From Antedon mediterranea (taxonomy: Eukaryota > Echinodermata > Crinoidea > Comatulida > Antedonidae): 64,000 bases of DNA. Position numbers and translations under genes: made by a program. Below the pieces are notes generated by a model. It was given only the letters and a program-made list of their open reading frames with translations, did no database searches and had not been told where the DNA came from. Below, piece after piece: positions 12,501 to 21,737 of this stretch (the first letter of the stretch is position 1; each line of letters starts with the position of its first letter). The DNA lies in NCBI RefSeq assembly GCF_964355755.1, contig NC_092675.1, positions 25,584,412 to 25,648,411 on the forward strand. Direction: 5' to 3'.

Positions 12501-14859
12501 CACAAAGTCCATACTTCAATTACATTATAATTATTATACAAATCAGAAAAGTTTGGAACATTTTTTTTCTACAGGAAGAAATGTTTTATGATTGGATTAA
12601 TCCATTGTATTTGGATTTGGAAAATCAAACCGAAATCATGGATCGTTTTCAGGATGATTCTGAAATTCAACTTGAAGGATTTTTGGCAGTAAGTACATTA
12701 AATACATTATAATATTGATCAATCTTCAGTTAAAAATACATAATAAATAATTTATTTTCAAATTGGATTTATAGAAAGATAAATATCAATCACTTTGTGA
12801 AGCACTTTCTAATCAAAAAGTAAAATGGAAAAGAATTGGTCCTGCAAACAAACGGTAAGTCATTTGAGTTTACTGTACCATAGTCACAAAGATTCATACA
12901 CTCCAAACAGATTCATCACCTTTTTATGACCATATACCAATCTTTAAGCTCTGTCTACACTATCAAACTTTATGTGACAAAAAAATGTGATGTCCCTTTA
13001 TACGGACATGATTATATATAATGCGACATTTATATAGCGCTATTTATTAGGATCAGAGCGCTTTGAATGTTAGTTGATTATTAAAATTATCTAGACTCTG
13101 AACAGAAAACTTATGTCATATCACTACCATATTTGGGCATATGACTACCATATTTAGGCACATCACGCTTTTTTTGTCAAACTAGTTTGATAGTGTGGAC
13201 ATAGATTTAGATAAATAGAGCTTCATTTGTGTTCCCAGCCAATATGAGATTGCTGAACAAGAGAGTCTGCCTCCTGTAGTCCAAGAATGTCTTTCTGTTA
13301 TGAAGTCTGAAATGATGTTTTTATTACTTTCCAACTTCACCGCATTGAAGCTTCATGCTCTTGCACCTGATCAAGATAGCAGTGATGATGAAGAAGATCT
13401 TAAAGATGACAAGCAAGATCCAGATGATGATACAGATCCTGACAAACCAGAAGACAAGGAAATAAAGGCTATTGAGGAGCCAAGTAGTAGTAATGGTAGT
13501 AACGAAACAAGCAAAACATGTAATAAGGTTAAGCAAGGTCAAAGTTCAATGAAAACTCAAAGAGAAGCATCTGACAATAAGATAAAAGACAAGACTCCAA
13601 GTTGCCATGGTGATGTTAGACGATGGCGACATGGTGATTATACATTACTTCATGACACGGACACAGAAGGATCAGAATTTGCGCTAGACGCTGTTTTGTA
13701 TTTTAACTGTAAAGGTATTTATAAAACAGTTTTTATATTAAATGTTGATGTACTTTTATTCAGATTCAGTTAAAATGTTGGTCAATCTAGATCTCCCCGA
13801 TTGTTTGAATACACACATTGGGTGGATTGTAATAAAGGTTAAGCCTAGGTCTATATTGCAATCCACCCCTGGTTTCCACATCTAGTATATAGTATAAGGT
13901 GGGTTTTGTAGTTTGAGACACACAGCGATGTTGGCAAGGATATTTAAAAGTTAATGATTATTTTTAATTTCACAGATTGGGATAATGAATATGGTGGCTT
14001 TACATCATACCTTGCTAAAGGTGAAGATGAAGAGGTAAATGTTTTATTATATTTTAATTGTAACATACAACGATTGTACTTCACTTTCAGAGCATTACAT
14101 ACATAAAGTAATGGCTCTAAGAAAGGGCTATATTTTATAGTTTTGTTTTTGACTCCTTAAGCACACACATATTGAGTAGTGTGTCATTGGAAAGCTCATT
14201 GCTATAACACATATTTCATCTATTGGACACTCTCATAGTACAAGATTTAATAATGATTATAATTTAGCGTTACCTCAAGCTTGTATTTTTTTAAGGAAAA
14301 TTTAGGATTAGTTTTGAAGGAGCAATTTTATGGAATAACATTTCAGTTGAAATTCGTAGTATTATTTATCGGAAATCATTCATAAACAAGTTAAACAATG
14401 TTTATTTGATGAATATATAGAATAATGTACGTTTAATAATGTTTGTTTTTTCTTTTCAATTCCATCCGTATTTTTTGTAATTTATATTTGTAAAGAGGGT
14501 AAAAACTCGATTAGAGAATTATCTATTTTTTTAACCTATTGCCATGCCATATATATTTACATTTTTTTTTTTGTGGCAATAAAAGTTGAATATTAGTTGA
14601 ATATACAGGTATATATTAGGCAGTCGTACAATAGGTCTATGTACTAAGATTTTTAGATGTTTTCCATAATAATATTTATTATTTATGTGTTTTTTTTCCG
14701 ATATAGTTGTTGAGTGTCACACCAAAAGAAAACTGCCTAAGTTTGGTTTATCGTGATAAAGATACCTTACGTTTTGTCAAGCATATTAATCATAAAGTTA
14801 CTGAATTGGCAGATGGTGCTACCAGCTTTCATGACATTGCATTTGTTTACTATGAATAA
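9549..14859 (+). CDS. OGFOD1: OGFOD1, 2-oxoglutarate/Fe(II) prolyl 3-hydroxylase
   Basis: OGFOD1 hydroxylates a proline of ribosomal protein uS12 and affects translation termination and stress granules. Twelve coding exons join in frame to 567 aa (human 542): 9549-9732, 9854-10005, 10371-10417, 10830-10930, 11190-11306, 11821-11912, 12184-12312, 12575-12688, 12775-12854, 13239-13714, 13976-14034, 14707-14859. The N-terminus is Lys/Ser-rich. The catalytic double-stranded beta-helix has the iron-binding HxD ([12 protein letters not shown]), the distal His (VNPVSFHQV) and the 2-oxoglutarate-binding Arg ([10 protein letters not shown]). The C-terminal non-catalytic DSBH contains [12 protein letters not shown], an Asp/Glu-rich insert in exon 10, and [16 protein letters not shown]. 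The start follows a likely acceptor and gives MNSKRGEV. Introns hold a MITE copy (12944-13205), a truncated copy near 10953 and LINE 3' ends (11425-11525, 14228-14420). Confidence 0.95.
10620..10760 (+). repeat. tRNA-derived SINE-like sequence in OGFOD1 intron 3
   Basis: The stretch beginning AGGCTCAATGATCTAGAGGC resembles a Pol III A box. About 45 bp later, GTGTTCGAGTCTC resembles a B box. This is the A-box/B-box spacing of a tRNA head, but the acceptor stem does not pair, so a tRNA-derived SINE fragment is more likely than a tRNA gene. Confidence 0.4.
10953..11070. mobile_element. Truncated copy of the TTAAGCTCTGTCTACAC MITE family
   Basis: It starts TAAGCTTTGTCTG, close to the family terminus, and contains TGTGCCCAAATATGGTAGTG, the internal motif shared with the copies at 23.8, 39.1 and 52.2 kb. 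The right terminus is not recognisable. It lies in OGFOD1 intron 4. Confidence 0.5.
11425..11525 (+). mobile_element. Probable LINE 3' tail
   Basis: The block containing GGGGTCCCAGGACATGATG ends in CGAATAAATAAATGAAATG plus a further partial repeat. A GAATAAATAAATGAAATGAAAT-type short-repeat tail is characteristic of CR1/L2-like LINE 3' ends. Only the non-coding 3' terminus is present, in OGFOD1 intron 5. Confidence 0.4.
12944..13205. mobile_element. MITE, TTAAGCTCTGTCTACAC family (262 bp)
   Basis: The left end TTAAGCTCTGTCTACAC continues into TATCAAACTTTATGTGACA. The right end is its inverted copy, with TTTGATAGTGTGGACATAG. Internal ATATCACTACCATATTTGGG matches the other family members in reverse orientation. 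The middle (about 13020-13070) carries GCGACATTTATATAGCGC and GAGCGCTTTGAATG, absent from the shorter copies, so it may be a nested insertion. It lies in OGFOD1 intron 9. Confidence 0.7.
14228..14420 (+). mobile_element. LINE 3' end, frameshifted C-terminal relic
   Basis: The peptide block [15 protein letters not shown] is followed, after a frameshift, by [19 protein letters not shown] and a basic tail ending at TAG 14418-14420. It aligns by eye with the relic at 6160-6351 (STRFTNRYNFAIPKA, KFRISFNEAQLWNNLPLVI). It lies in OGFOD1 intron 11, and the homologous 3' untranslated tail runs to about 14600. The frameshift and truncation show a dead copy. Confidence 0.6.
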
Positions 14860-14865
14860 AGTTGA

Positions 14866-15141
14866 ATGGAGTGTTTTAATTCTGCTGGTTGTATTCTGGG
14901 TAATACAGTAAAAAGTCACTACAGCGGTTCCTCTGTCGACATTTTGGCTCTGTCTCAAGATTTTTTAGATGACCTAATCCCAGAGAGATGTAATAAGCTA
15001 AAGGCTAGAGCGCGTACTCCAGATTGAAAAGTGATTCCAACAGGAGGGGATCCAACAAGATGCGATAACATTGTAGTTTGCCATCCAGCCTTCAGCTATA
15101 TATCATTGCCTAATCCTGATAAAGAGACTCGGCTGTTGTAG
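14866..15141 (+). pseudogene. Coding-like ORF with internal TGA, just after OGFOD1 stop
   Basis: Seven bases after the OGFOD1 stop codon an ATG opens a frame of 91 codons to TAG at 15139-15141, interrupted once by TGA at 15025-15027. The first part reads ...SSVDILALSQDFLDDLIPERC..., the second ...GGDPTRCDNIVVCHPAF.... Base composition is richer in G+C than the AT-rich flanks, as in coding sequence. I do not recognise the peptide. It may be a relic of a retroposed or transposon-derived gene landed in the OGFOD1 3' UTR. No selenocysteine-insertion hairpin was sought successfully. Confidence 0.3.
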
Positions 15142-16018
15142 AACGCATGGGTTTCCCACCCTGTAATTACCGAATCATGTATTTTTATTGTGCATTACAA
15201 TACTATATACACAAATCACCTATTTTTTGTTATAGCCCAAAATATCTGATTTGACAATAAATACACTAATATACTTAATATGATAAAATGTGAGACTGAG
15301 TAATGTTACATTTATTATATCAGCATTTTTATTAAAATTTCCATATATTAATACTGTACATAATTTGTGTTAATCTTTTTAAAAAATATATAATTTAATG
15401 AGGCATTATTTGAACACAGCGGCTATTAATGCATTATTTTATATATACAATGAAAAATACAAGATTTCTGTAAAGAAATAAAATATTAAGAATCTCATTG
15501 AGAGATAATAATTAGTTTGTTTATAAAGCAACTATTCATAAATTACAATTTTTGATTAAGTAAAGTGGAAAACAATTCAAAAGCACCATATAATTAAAAC
15601 TGCCACACAATGTATACAGTCAACTCTAATGACATGTACTGTAATTAAAAATGTAATTAATTTAAAATAAGAATGTTCTTGTGGACGCAAATTCATAAAA
15701 TGTTTCTGGGGTAAAAAAAAAGGGTATCTACATTTTGAATTACTGTAGTTGCCTTTCTTGTATACATATGTATTAAAAGTAAAATAACAATTTTTAAATC
15801 AGGTAACAATAACATGGTAAAAAGTAAACATTTTCAATGTTAGTAAAAGTTAAAACAGTATTTAGTTGTATTATACAAACAATATATTGAATCTTCAATA
15901 AAATCTACTTTTGTAAATAACTACATTGATATAATTATATAAAAAATGTATGCAAAAACAAATGACATGTAAAAAAAAAAAATAAAAAATACAGTAAAAT
16001 TATAAATCAAACTCGTAT
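15142..16018. other. AT-rich spacer, OGFOD1 3' flank
   Basis: No exon or RNA gene is supported. An AATAAA at about 15257 could serve as the OGFOD1 polyadenylation signal. The rest is A/T-rich with short A-runs, for example near 15710 and 15970. Confidence 0.45.
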
Positions 16019-16026
16019 CCGGATAT

Positions 16027-16860
16027 TCACCCCCTGGACATTTACCCCCCGGAAAACTACCCCCCGGACAACCACCACCTGGACCACTACCCCCTTAGGA
16101 CAACTACCCCTTTAGGACAACTACCCCTTTAGGACAACTACCCCTTTAGGACAACTACCCCCCGGACAAATACCCCCCGGACAACTACCCCCTTAGGACA
16201 ACTACCCCCTTAGGACAACTACCCCCCGGACAACTACCCCCCGGACAACTATCCCCCGGACAATTACCCCCTAGGGACAATTACCCCCCCGGACAATTAC
16301 CCCCCGGACAATTACCCCCCCCCCCCCCCCCCCGGACAATTACCCCCTCCTCCCCGGGTAATTACCCCGCGGACAACTACCTCTGACACAATACTCCCCG
16401 TAGGACAACTACTTCCTGGACAATACTCCGAGGGCAAATAATCTTTTAGGACAACTACCTCCGTAGGACAACTAACCCCTGGACAACATTTCATTTGTTT
16501 GTTTTCATTTTACAACCCGGATTATACAATATATTTATATACATGATAAAAAAAAACAATAATAGCTCAGTACCACCAGTAACCCGTATCACTGTAATTC
16601 CTTTTTGGTTAATCGTATCAAATTAGAAATTATATTATCATAATCTTATTACCCCGCGGACAACTGCCTCTGACACAATACTCCCCGTAGGACAACTACC
16701 TCCTGGACCTGGACAATACTCCGAGGGCAAATAATCTTTTAGGACAACTTCCTCCGTAGGACAACTAACCCCTGGACAACTACCACCCAGAAAACTATCC
16801 CTTTAGAACAACTACCCCCCGGACGGACAACTAACACCCAGACCATTCAACAACCTGACC
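16027..16860 (+). repeat. C-rich minisatellite, GGACAACTACCCCC unit (left arm)
   Basis: A ~15-18-bp unit, GGACAACTACCCCCC or GGACAACTACCCCCTTA, is repeated dozens of times with variants, and a C-run of about 19 bases lies near 16314-16332. The array is broken at 16490-16647 by ordinary AT-rich sequence. The segments 16362-16483 and 16648-16778 are near-identical copies of one another (both contain CTCTGACACAATACTCCCCG), so a block of about 125 bp was duplicated. The same unit recurs in the opposite orientation at 17914-18148. Confidence 0.85.
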
Positions 16861-17467
16861 TCTGCAACAGCGTATAATAGGAATTAATAACTATATTTTA
16901 ATTCGTTACTTTGACAAATTACTATTCATTATTGTAAACAAAAGTAAAAGATTGAACATAAATATAGCCTGGTATAAACTGAAGATTGTCACATGATCAT
17001 AGGATAGTCGAACGTATTATATAGTACTCCCTGTATTTACTGTAAAAACTGGGTTCGCTAATAATAATAATAATTTTTGCGTCAGGACAATGCTTCGATA
17101 ACCACTGGTCTTAAAAGAATTAATTTTTGTCTCAAATTTGTCATTTGTATTTTTGTACACTTGAAGAATAATATCACTTTTGATATTTGACCTCAATGTT
17201 CACTCACCGAATTAACGGCGATCTTTAAATAAATTCCCCTCAAATAAACGGTGACCATGTCACTCTCATGACACATCATATGGAATAATCGGCGTCTATT
17301 TCCATTAGATTATACCCCCTCCCATTGAATAAACAACTTTCTTCCAATAAATGTCCACCTAAAAACCACCTAAACAATAAACAGCCCAGGCCGTTTTTTT
17401 CAATAAATACGGTACTTTAAATCTAGCAAATCTAGGGCCTAGCGTGCTGTTAAACAGAATAATCGGT
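16861..17467. other. Spacer inside the repeat island
   Basis: AT-rich sequence with no recognisable gene. It separates the left C-rich array from the fold-back element and contains only short simple tracts such as AATAATAATAATAA near 17060. Confidence 0.5.
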
Positions 17468-17472
17468 TAAAA

Positions 17473-17854
17473 ACGGGTGTTTCGAAACTAGAGACCCGAG
17501 ACCAGAGACCATGAGACCCGAGACCCAATACGAAAAGGGAGACCTAAATATACGAAAAGGGAGACCCACGTACGAAAAGGGAGACCCCACTATACGAAAA
17601 GGGAGACCCCACTATACGAAAAGGGAGACCCTAATATACGAAAAGGGAGACCTAAATATACGAAAAGGGAGACCAAATATACGAAAAGGGAGACCCAAAT
17701 ATACGAAATGGGAGACCCAAATATACGAAAAAAGAGACCAGAACGAAAAGGGAGACCCTAATATACGAAAAGGGAGACCCAAATATAGGTCTCCCTTTTC
17801 GTATTGGGTCGTGTCAGGTCTCTGGTCTCGGGTCTCTAGTTTCGAAACACCCGT
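17473..17854. mobile_element. Fold-back element with internal ACGAAAAGGGAGACC repeats (382 bp)
   Basis: Left terminus ACGGGTGTTTCGAAACTAGA and right terminus TCTAGTTTCGAAACACCCGT are exact inverted copies. The inversion continues through the GACCCGAGACCAGAGACC block, giving TIRs of roughly 38 bp. A 5-bp direct repeat TAAAA abuts both ends (17468-17472 and 17855-17859), a likely target-site duplication. Inside are about a dozen copies of a ~21-bp unit built on ACGAAAAGGGAGACC with short AAATAT/CACTAT linkers. One inverted copy of this unit sits near the right end (about 17787-17808). The internal repeats happen to keep one frame open (17511-17867), but this is repeat periodicity, not a gene. 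Confidence 0.75.
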
Positions 17855-17913
17855 TAAAACCAGATGATTTCATTTTTACAGAAACCGGTCCTATATATTT
17901 GTCTACTTTTAGA

Positions 17914-18148
17914 TTGGGGGGGGGGGGGGGGTAGTTGACCGGGGGGTAGTTGACCGGGGGGTAGTTGACCGGGGGGTAGTTGTCCTAAGGGGGTAGTTGT
18001 CCGGGGGGTTGTTATCCTAAGGGGGTAGTTGTCCTAAGGGGGTAGTTGTCCTAAGGGGGTAGTTGTCCGGGGGGTAGTTGTCCTAAGGGGGTAGTTGTCC
18101 GGGTGGTAAACATCCGGGGGGTAACTGTCTAGGGGGTAGGTGTCCTAG
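17914..18148 (-). repeat. G-rich minisatellite, inverted copy of the left array
   Basis: A G-run of about 16 bases is followed by GGGGGGTAGTTGACC, GGGGGGTAGTTGTCC and TAAGGGGGTAGTTGTCC units, the exact reverse complement of the unit at 16027-16860. The two arrays therefore form long inverted arms around about 1.05 kb that includes the fold-back element. The run of G tracts on this strand could form quadruplexes. Confidence 0.85.
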
Positions 18149-19162
18149 AACCATCAAACTAATAGTATAGTACATGCAAATAATATTTTTAAATAACCAT
18201 GACATTAATTTTTTTAAAGCTAAATATGGTATAAAATATTGAAAAATGATTAAATACTTATGTAAATAAATGAGTATATAAAAATTATAAAATGTATTAA
18301 TTGTTATTGGACGACCTTAAAAATATTACATTGATAATACTGTACTTATGCATTAAACCAATATTTATTAATATATAGCACACATAATAACGAACAAAAT
18401 CAAATACACCGGGAAAAAAACATAATACTAATCTAATAAATAATAATAATATATTAATACATAAAAACTATTTTTCAAAAAGAATAATTTTTCAATAGCG
18501 ATATGTTTTGCATTGATTTTGTTTTAAATCTTAGTTTTTAAAAAAGTACAAATAATCAAATCTTAATTGTTGTATTTGAACATTTTCTGAACAATCAATC
18601 ATTTCTTTCACTGCATATGAATTCATTATCAACATTTTAAAATCCTAAATACTTTGCATATAAATTTAGTTCTTTAAAACAAATTAAAGAACATTGAACT
18701 TATTTAAATAGAATATATTTAACTAAAACGTATTGCGCTACTTAGATCTAATTTCTTACCTTGTATATAAAAATTGATATTGGACCATTGGTAAAGCAAT
18801 TATTTGGTAATTGGTTTCCAAACACAAAATTTGTATAGAATGATCCTATAATACATATTTCGTTAAATATGCATTGTCCCCAAAAACGTAAATTAAACTT
18901 AAAACTTTGGCCATTTTGTAGTTTTAATAAAGTTTAAAATTACTTAATGATTCGTTAAAGAAACAGTCAAATTTAACCAGTAACCCATTTACAATGGCCT
19001 TATGTTTGAATATTTTTGCCTTTAAATTAAATAGAGTTTTATCGGATAATTATTTTTTGTTTTCAAAATGCAATTATTTGGCCATTATAAACAATATTTA
19101 AAAATTACTTTTCAGGGCGAAACAATATATTGTTAATATATTTTATAATCATGTTTATATTT
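18149..19162. other. AT-rich spacer, ZIP gene 3' flank
   Basis: No exon or RNA gene is supported. It is the 3' untranslated or downstream region of the minus-strand ZIP gene and is A/T-rich throughout. Confidence 0.5.
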
Positions 19163-20251
19163 TCACCCAACTGCTTCAAACACAGCAAGAAAGGCAAATC
19201 CAATAACGGTAAACAACACTTTCCAAAGGCCATCTCGTTCATTTTCAAATTCATGGTTTAATATTTCAAAAAATGTAACATAGATAAAAATGCCTGCAGC
19301 AAAAGCTTGGAGGATGGCTGAAGACACCTGCGCTACGATTCCCTGAGCTGAACTCACTCCCACTCCAAGCATTATTCCAAATGGTATCATTACAGAGAAT
19401 ATTACTCCGTATAAAATAAAAGTTTTTTTAGTAGCATGCGATTTCAACAAACTAGCACCTAAAGCGAATGCTGCTAACGACTCATGAGCTATCATAGCAA
19501 TGAGAAGATACCAGACCATTCTGGCTTCATTTTGTAACCCAAGAGCCATTCCTTCAAAAACGGAATGTATCGATAAAGCAAATAAAAGAACTAAAGATCG
19601 TAGGCTGTTTATTTGACCACCACCACCTAGGTGACTATGCCCATTTTGATCATGATTGTGATGATTCCGTGAGCTGCCATTTTGAAGCATTGTCAATCTA
19701 TCGGTTTCAGTACTAAATAGTTCATCTTCGCTTGAATGTTCTAGTCCACTACTTTCATTTAAAGGCGTTTCCTTTTTCATCATTTCGATGTCATTCGTTG
19801 CCGATTTTTTTTTCATTGTACATGCTGTCACACATTTTTCAAAAATCAGAATTAGAAAGAAACCAATTATAACTAGCAATTCACAAACAGGATAATCATG
19901 ATTAATGTGTCTTTCTTTGATAATTTGTTGTACTTGTGTCTGTGCAGCTGGAAATAAGCCTAGGAAACAGGTTGCAAGGAATACACCACCAGCTAAGCAA
20001 TTACAGAAACTTAGAATTCTACCTTTGGTACTTTGTTGAACAGGTCCAGATCTGGTCCTGCTCTTGGATCGGAAAAGGAGTATTGGAGATAAGGCACCTA
20101 GAAGTGTGGAAGCAAAGACCAGTCCCATTGATACAACTTTTAACGTCATCAAATCTGCCATGTTTGGAGTGGTGGTATTTACAATCGGCTGGAAGATCTG
20201 GGAAGCAGAAGAATGCTGAGATGTTGTGTAAGAGGACGACATCACCACCAA
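19163..20251 (-). CDS. ZIP-family zinc transporter (SLC39A1/2/3-like)
   Basis: ZIP proteins move Zn2+ and related divalent metals into the cytosol across the plasma membrane or organelle membranes. A single uninterrupted 362-codon frame encodes eight membrane segments, at about 36-60, 80-100, 121-141, 216-240, 248-270, 278-298, 306-330 and 344-360. The His-rich loop between TM3 and TM4 (NHHNHDQNGHSH, about 197-207) is a metal-binding loop. TM4 carries HSVFEGMALGLQ and TM5 HESLAAFALGASL, the family signature with the pore histidines H229 and H256. Motifs and length fit the ZIP1/2/3 (subfamily II) group; which paralogue cannot be settled by eye. Met 1 gives a ~30-residue Ser/Thr-rich extracellular N-terminus; Met 4 or Met 31 are alternatives. 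The coding region has no introns, unlike the neighbours. Confidence 0.92.
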   Translation of the reverse strand: MVVMSSSYTTSQHSSASQIFQPIVNTTTPNMADLMTLKVVSMGLVFASTLLGALSPILLFRSKSRTRSGPVQQSTKGRILSFCNCLAGGVFLATCFLGLFPAAQTQVQQIIKERHINHDYPVCELLVIIGFFLILIFEKCVTACTMKKKSATNDIEMMKKETPLNESSGLEHSSEDELFSTETDRLTMLQNGSSRNHHNHDQNGHSHLGGGGQINSLRSLVLLFALSIHSVFEGMALGLQNEARMVWYLLIAMIAHESLAAFALGASLLKSHATKKTFILYGVIFSVMIPFGIMLGVGVSSAQGIVAQVSSAILQAFAAGIFIYVTFFEILNHEFENERDGLWKVLFTVIGFAFLAVFEAVG

Positions 20252-21142
20252 TGTTGTCTTCTGGCTGTTGTTTATTGAATCTTCTTTTTAAATGATCATA
20301 CTTGTAAGCTGTTATTCAAATCTATGAATGGCAATAAAAAATAGCTAATATAATAAAAATTGTTTGTGTGGAAAATAGTAATATTTATGTTTGTGTATAA
20401 ACTTAGCCAACGCAATATTACAGGACTTTTTATTAATAGTAGAAGTAGGCCCTAGTAGGGTGGGCCTCTAGTGTATTATGAAATACAAAATTTCAAATTG
20501 CCTAAACTAAATAAATACTTGCTTGTATTGTACAATTTAAAACTGAAGAGCTAAATTAAAATTGTACTAGGCCTAGGCTATGTATTGTAATTTTAAAAAA
20601 GCTTTATGCCTACTACCTCAGTAACATCGATTCGATCCTAGGCTAGGCCCTTATCTTATGTCTATGATGAGGCTAGAGTACTACTACTATGCCTAGGCTA
20701 GCTGCGCCTATATAGTATAAGCCTACTAGCTAGGCCTAGACCTAGCTTAGGCTATACGTACTACTTGTAGGCCTACTGCCTCGAAGCTCATATCTAGCCT
20801 ATTTTATAGGTCTGGTGGTTTACATAATTCATACACCTAACGTGTTCACCTTATGCAATCAACAAATATCTTGACCTGCATGTATGAATTGTATTATTAA
20901 AAATAATAAGTTGACGTAGCAGCCTCCACGAAACCAACTTTGACGAAACCAAAACAAGTAGTCTAATTAGCATAGCGCCCTCAGTTTTAGCACGACCACC
21001 ACACACTGCGGCGGGCCGATCAAAGATTTGAGGTACAGTATAATAATGTTATAAAAAACTTTACTTGACAACCACTTTTGGATCAGTGGCAACACACTCA
21101 GTAGTGGTGCAGTAAATGTAAAACATTTAATAAATTAAAAAA
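20252..21142. other. ZIP 5' flank, AGGCCTA-rich
   Basis: Upstream of the ZIP start. From about 20560 to 20800 the palindrome AGGCCT/TAGGCCTA and the related CTAGGC occur many times. No exon was identified, although a 5' non-coding exon is possible. Confidence 0.45.
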
Positions 21143-21347
21143 AAGGTCCACTTTTTTAGGCCTGACATTTATAACCCTCAAAATATCTCTCTTTCAAAAT
21201 AAAAGAAAAACAATATTCATTATTTTCCATTAAAAAATATTCCGTAGAGGTTCGAACCCAATCTACTAGAGCTGAGAGCATTCAAACTTGAGCATTACCC
21301 GTTACGCCACGTATTACATGACTGGACAGCTGATAATAGTGTATTTA
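21143..21347 (-). repeat. tRNA-derived SINE-like repeat, copy 1
   Basis: On the minus strand, GGCGTAACGGGTAATGC resembles an A box and GGGTTCGAACC is a perfect B box, about 45 bp apart. A 120-bp tail ends in AAGTGGACCTTTTT on that strand. The region repeats at 21414-21612 with about 85-90% identity by eye. It reads as a tRNA-headed SINE rather than a functional tRNA. Confidence 0.55.
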
Positions 21348-21413
21348 TTGTCGAGGTTTTATGGCAGTCTATTTATTCGCAAATAATGCAATGCAACTTT
21401 GTTTCTGAATTTA

Positions 21414-21612
21414 AAAAAGGTCCACTTGATTAGGCCTGGCATTTACAACCCTCAAAATATCTCCCTTTCAAAATAAAAGAAAAACATTATTCATTATTTT
21501 CCATTAAAAAAAAAAATTTCGTAGAGGTTCGAACCCAATCTACTACAGCACCCAAACCTGAGCATTTACGACAAAGTAGTACAGGGCTGGACAGCTGATA
21601 ATAGTCTATTTA
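21414..21612 (-). repeat. tRNA-derived SINE-like repeat, copy 2
   Basis: Second copy of the repeat at 21143-21347, in the same orientation. It shares AAGGTCCACTT, CCCTCAAAATATCTC and GTAGAGGTTCGAACCCAATC with copy 1. The A-box half is more diverged and partly deleted. The 270-bp spacing suggests a local tandem duplication rather than two insertions. Confidence 0.55.
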
Positions 21613-21676
21613 TACGTGTATTACGTAATTCATCATTACATCATAAATATCATATTAACCTTGATAAAACCAAAAT

Positions 21677-21737
21677 GATCAGTTAGCTCAGTCGCCTTGA
21701 CAACACGCATGTCGTAGGTTTGATTCCACGCTGGTCG
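21677..21737 (+). repeat. tRNA-like sequence, probable SINE head
   Basis: GATCAGTTAGCTCAGTCGCC matches a tRNA 5' half with A box (TTAGCTCAGTCG), and GTAGGTTTGATTCCACGCTG matches a T arm and B box. The acceptor ends do not form seven pairs and no clean anticodon stem-loop is present, so it is a tRNA pseudogene or SINE head. Confidence 0.5.

Noticed and set aside
15025-15027. TGA as a selenocysteine codon in the ORF after OGFOD1
   Set aside because: No Cys-bearing homologue is known to me, no recognisable selenoprotein motif surrounds it, and no SECIS hairpin was identified; decay is simpler.
16312-16494. 60-codon minus frame with CPGSSCPT and poly-Gly
   Set aside because: Translation of the C-rich minisatellite and its C-run; the composition is dictated by the repeat unit.
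17511-17867. 118-codon open frame with repeating KGRP/EKGD peptides
   Set aside because: The frame is kept open only by the 21-bp period (a multiple of three) of the repeats inside the fold-back element; it has no splice context or family resemblance.
19936-20295. 119-codon plus frame opposite the ZIP gene
   Set aside because: Antisense shadow of the strongly coding ZIP frame.
21245-21315. Functional tRNA on the minus strand
   Set aside because: The B box is perfect but acceptor and anticodon stems do not pair and the copy is part of a longer duplicated repeat.
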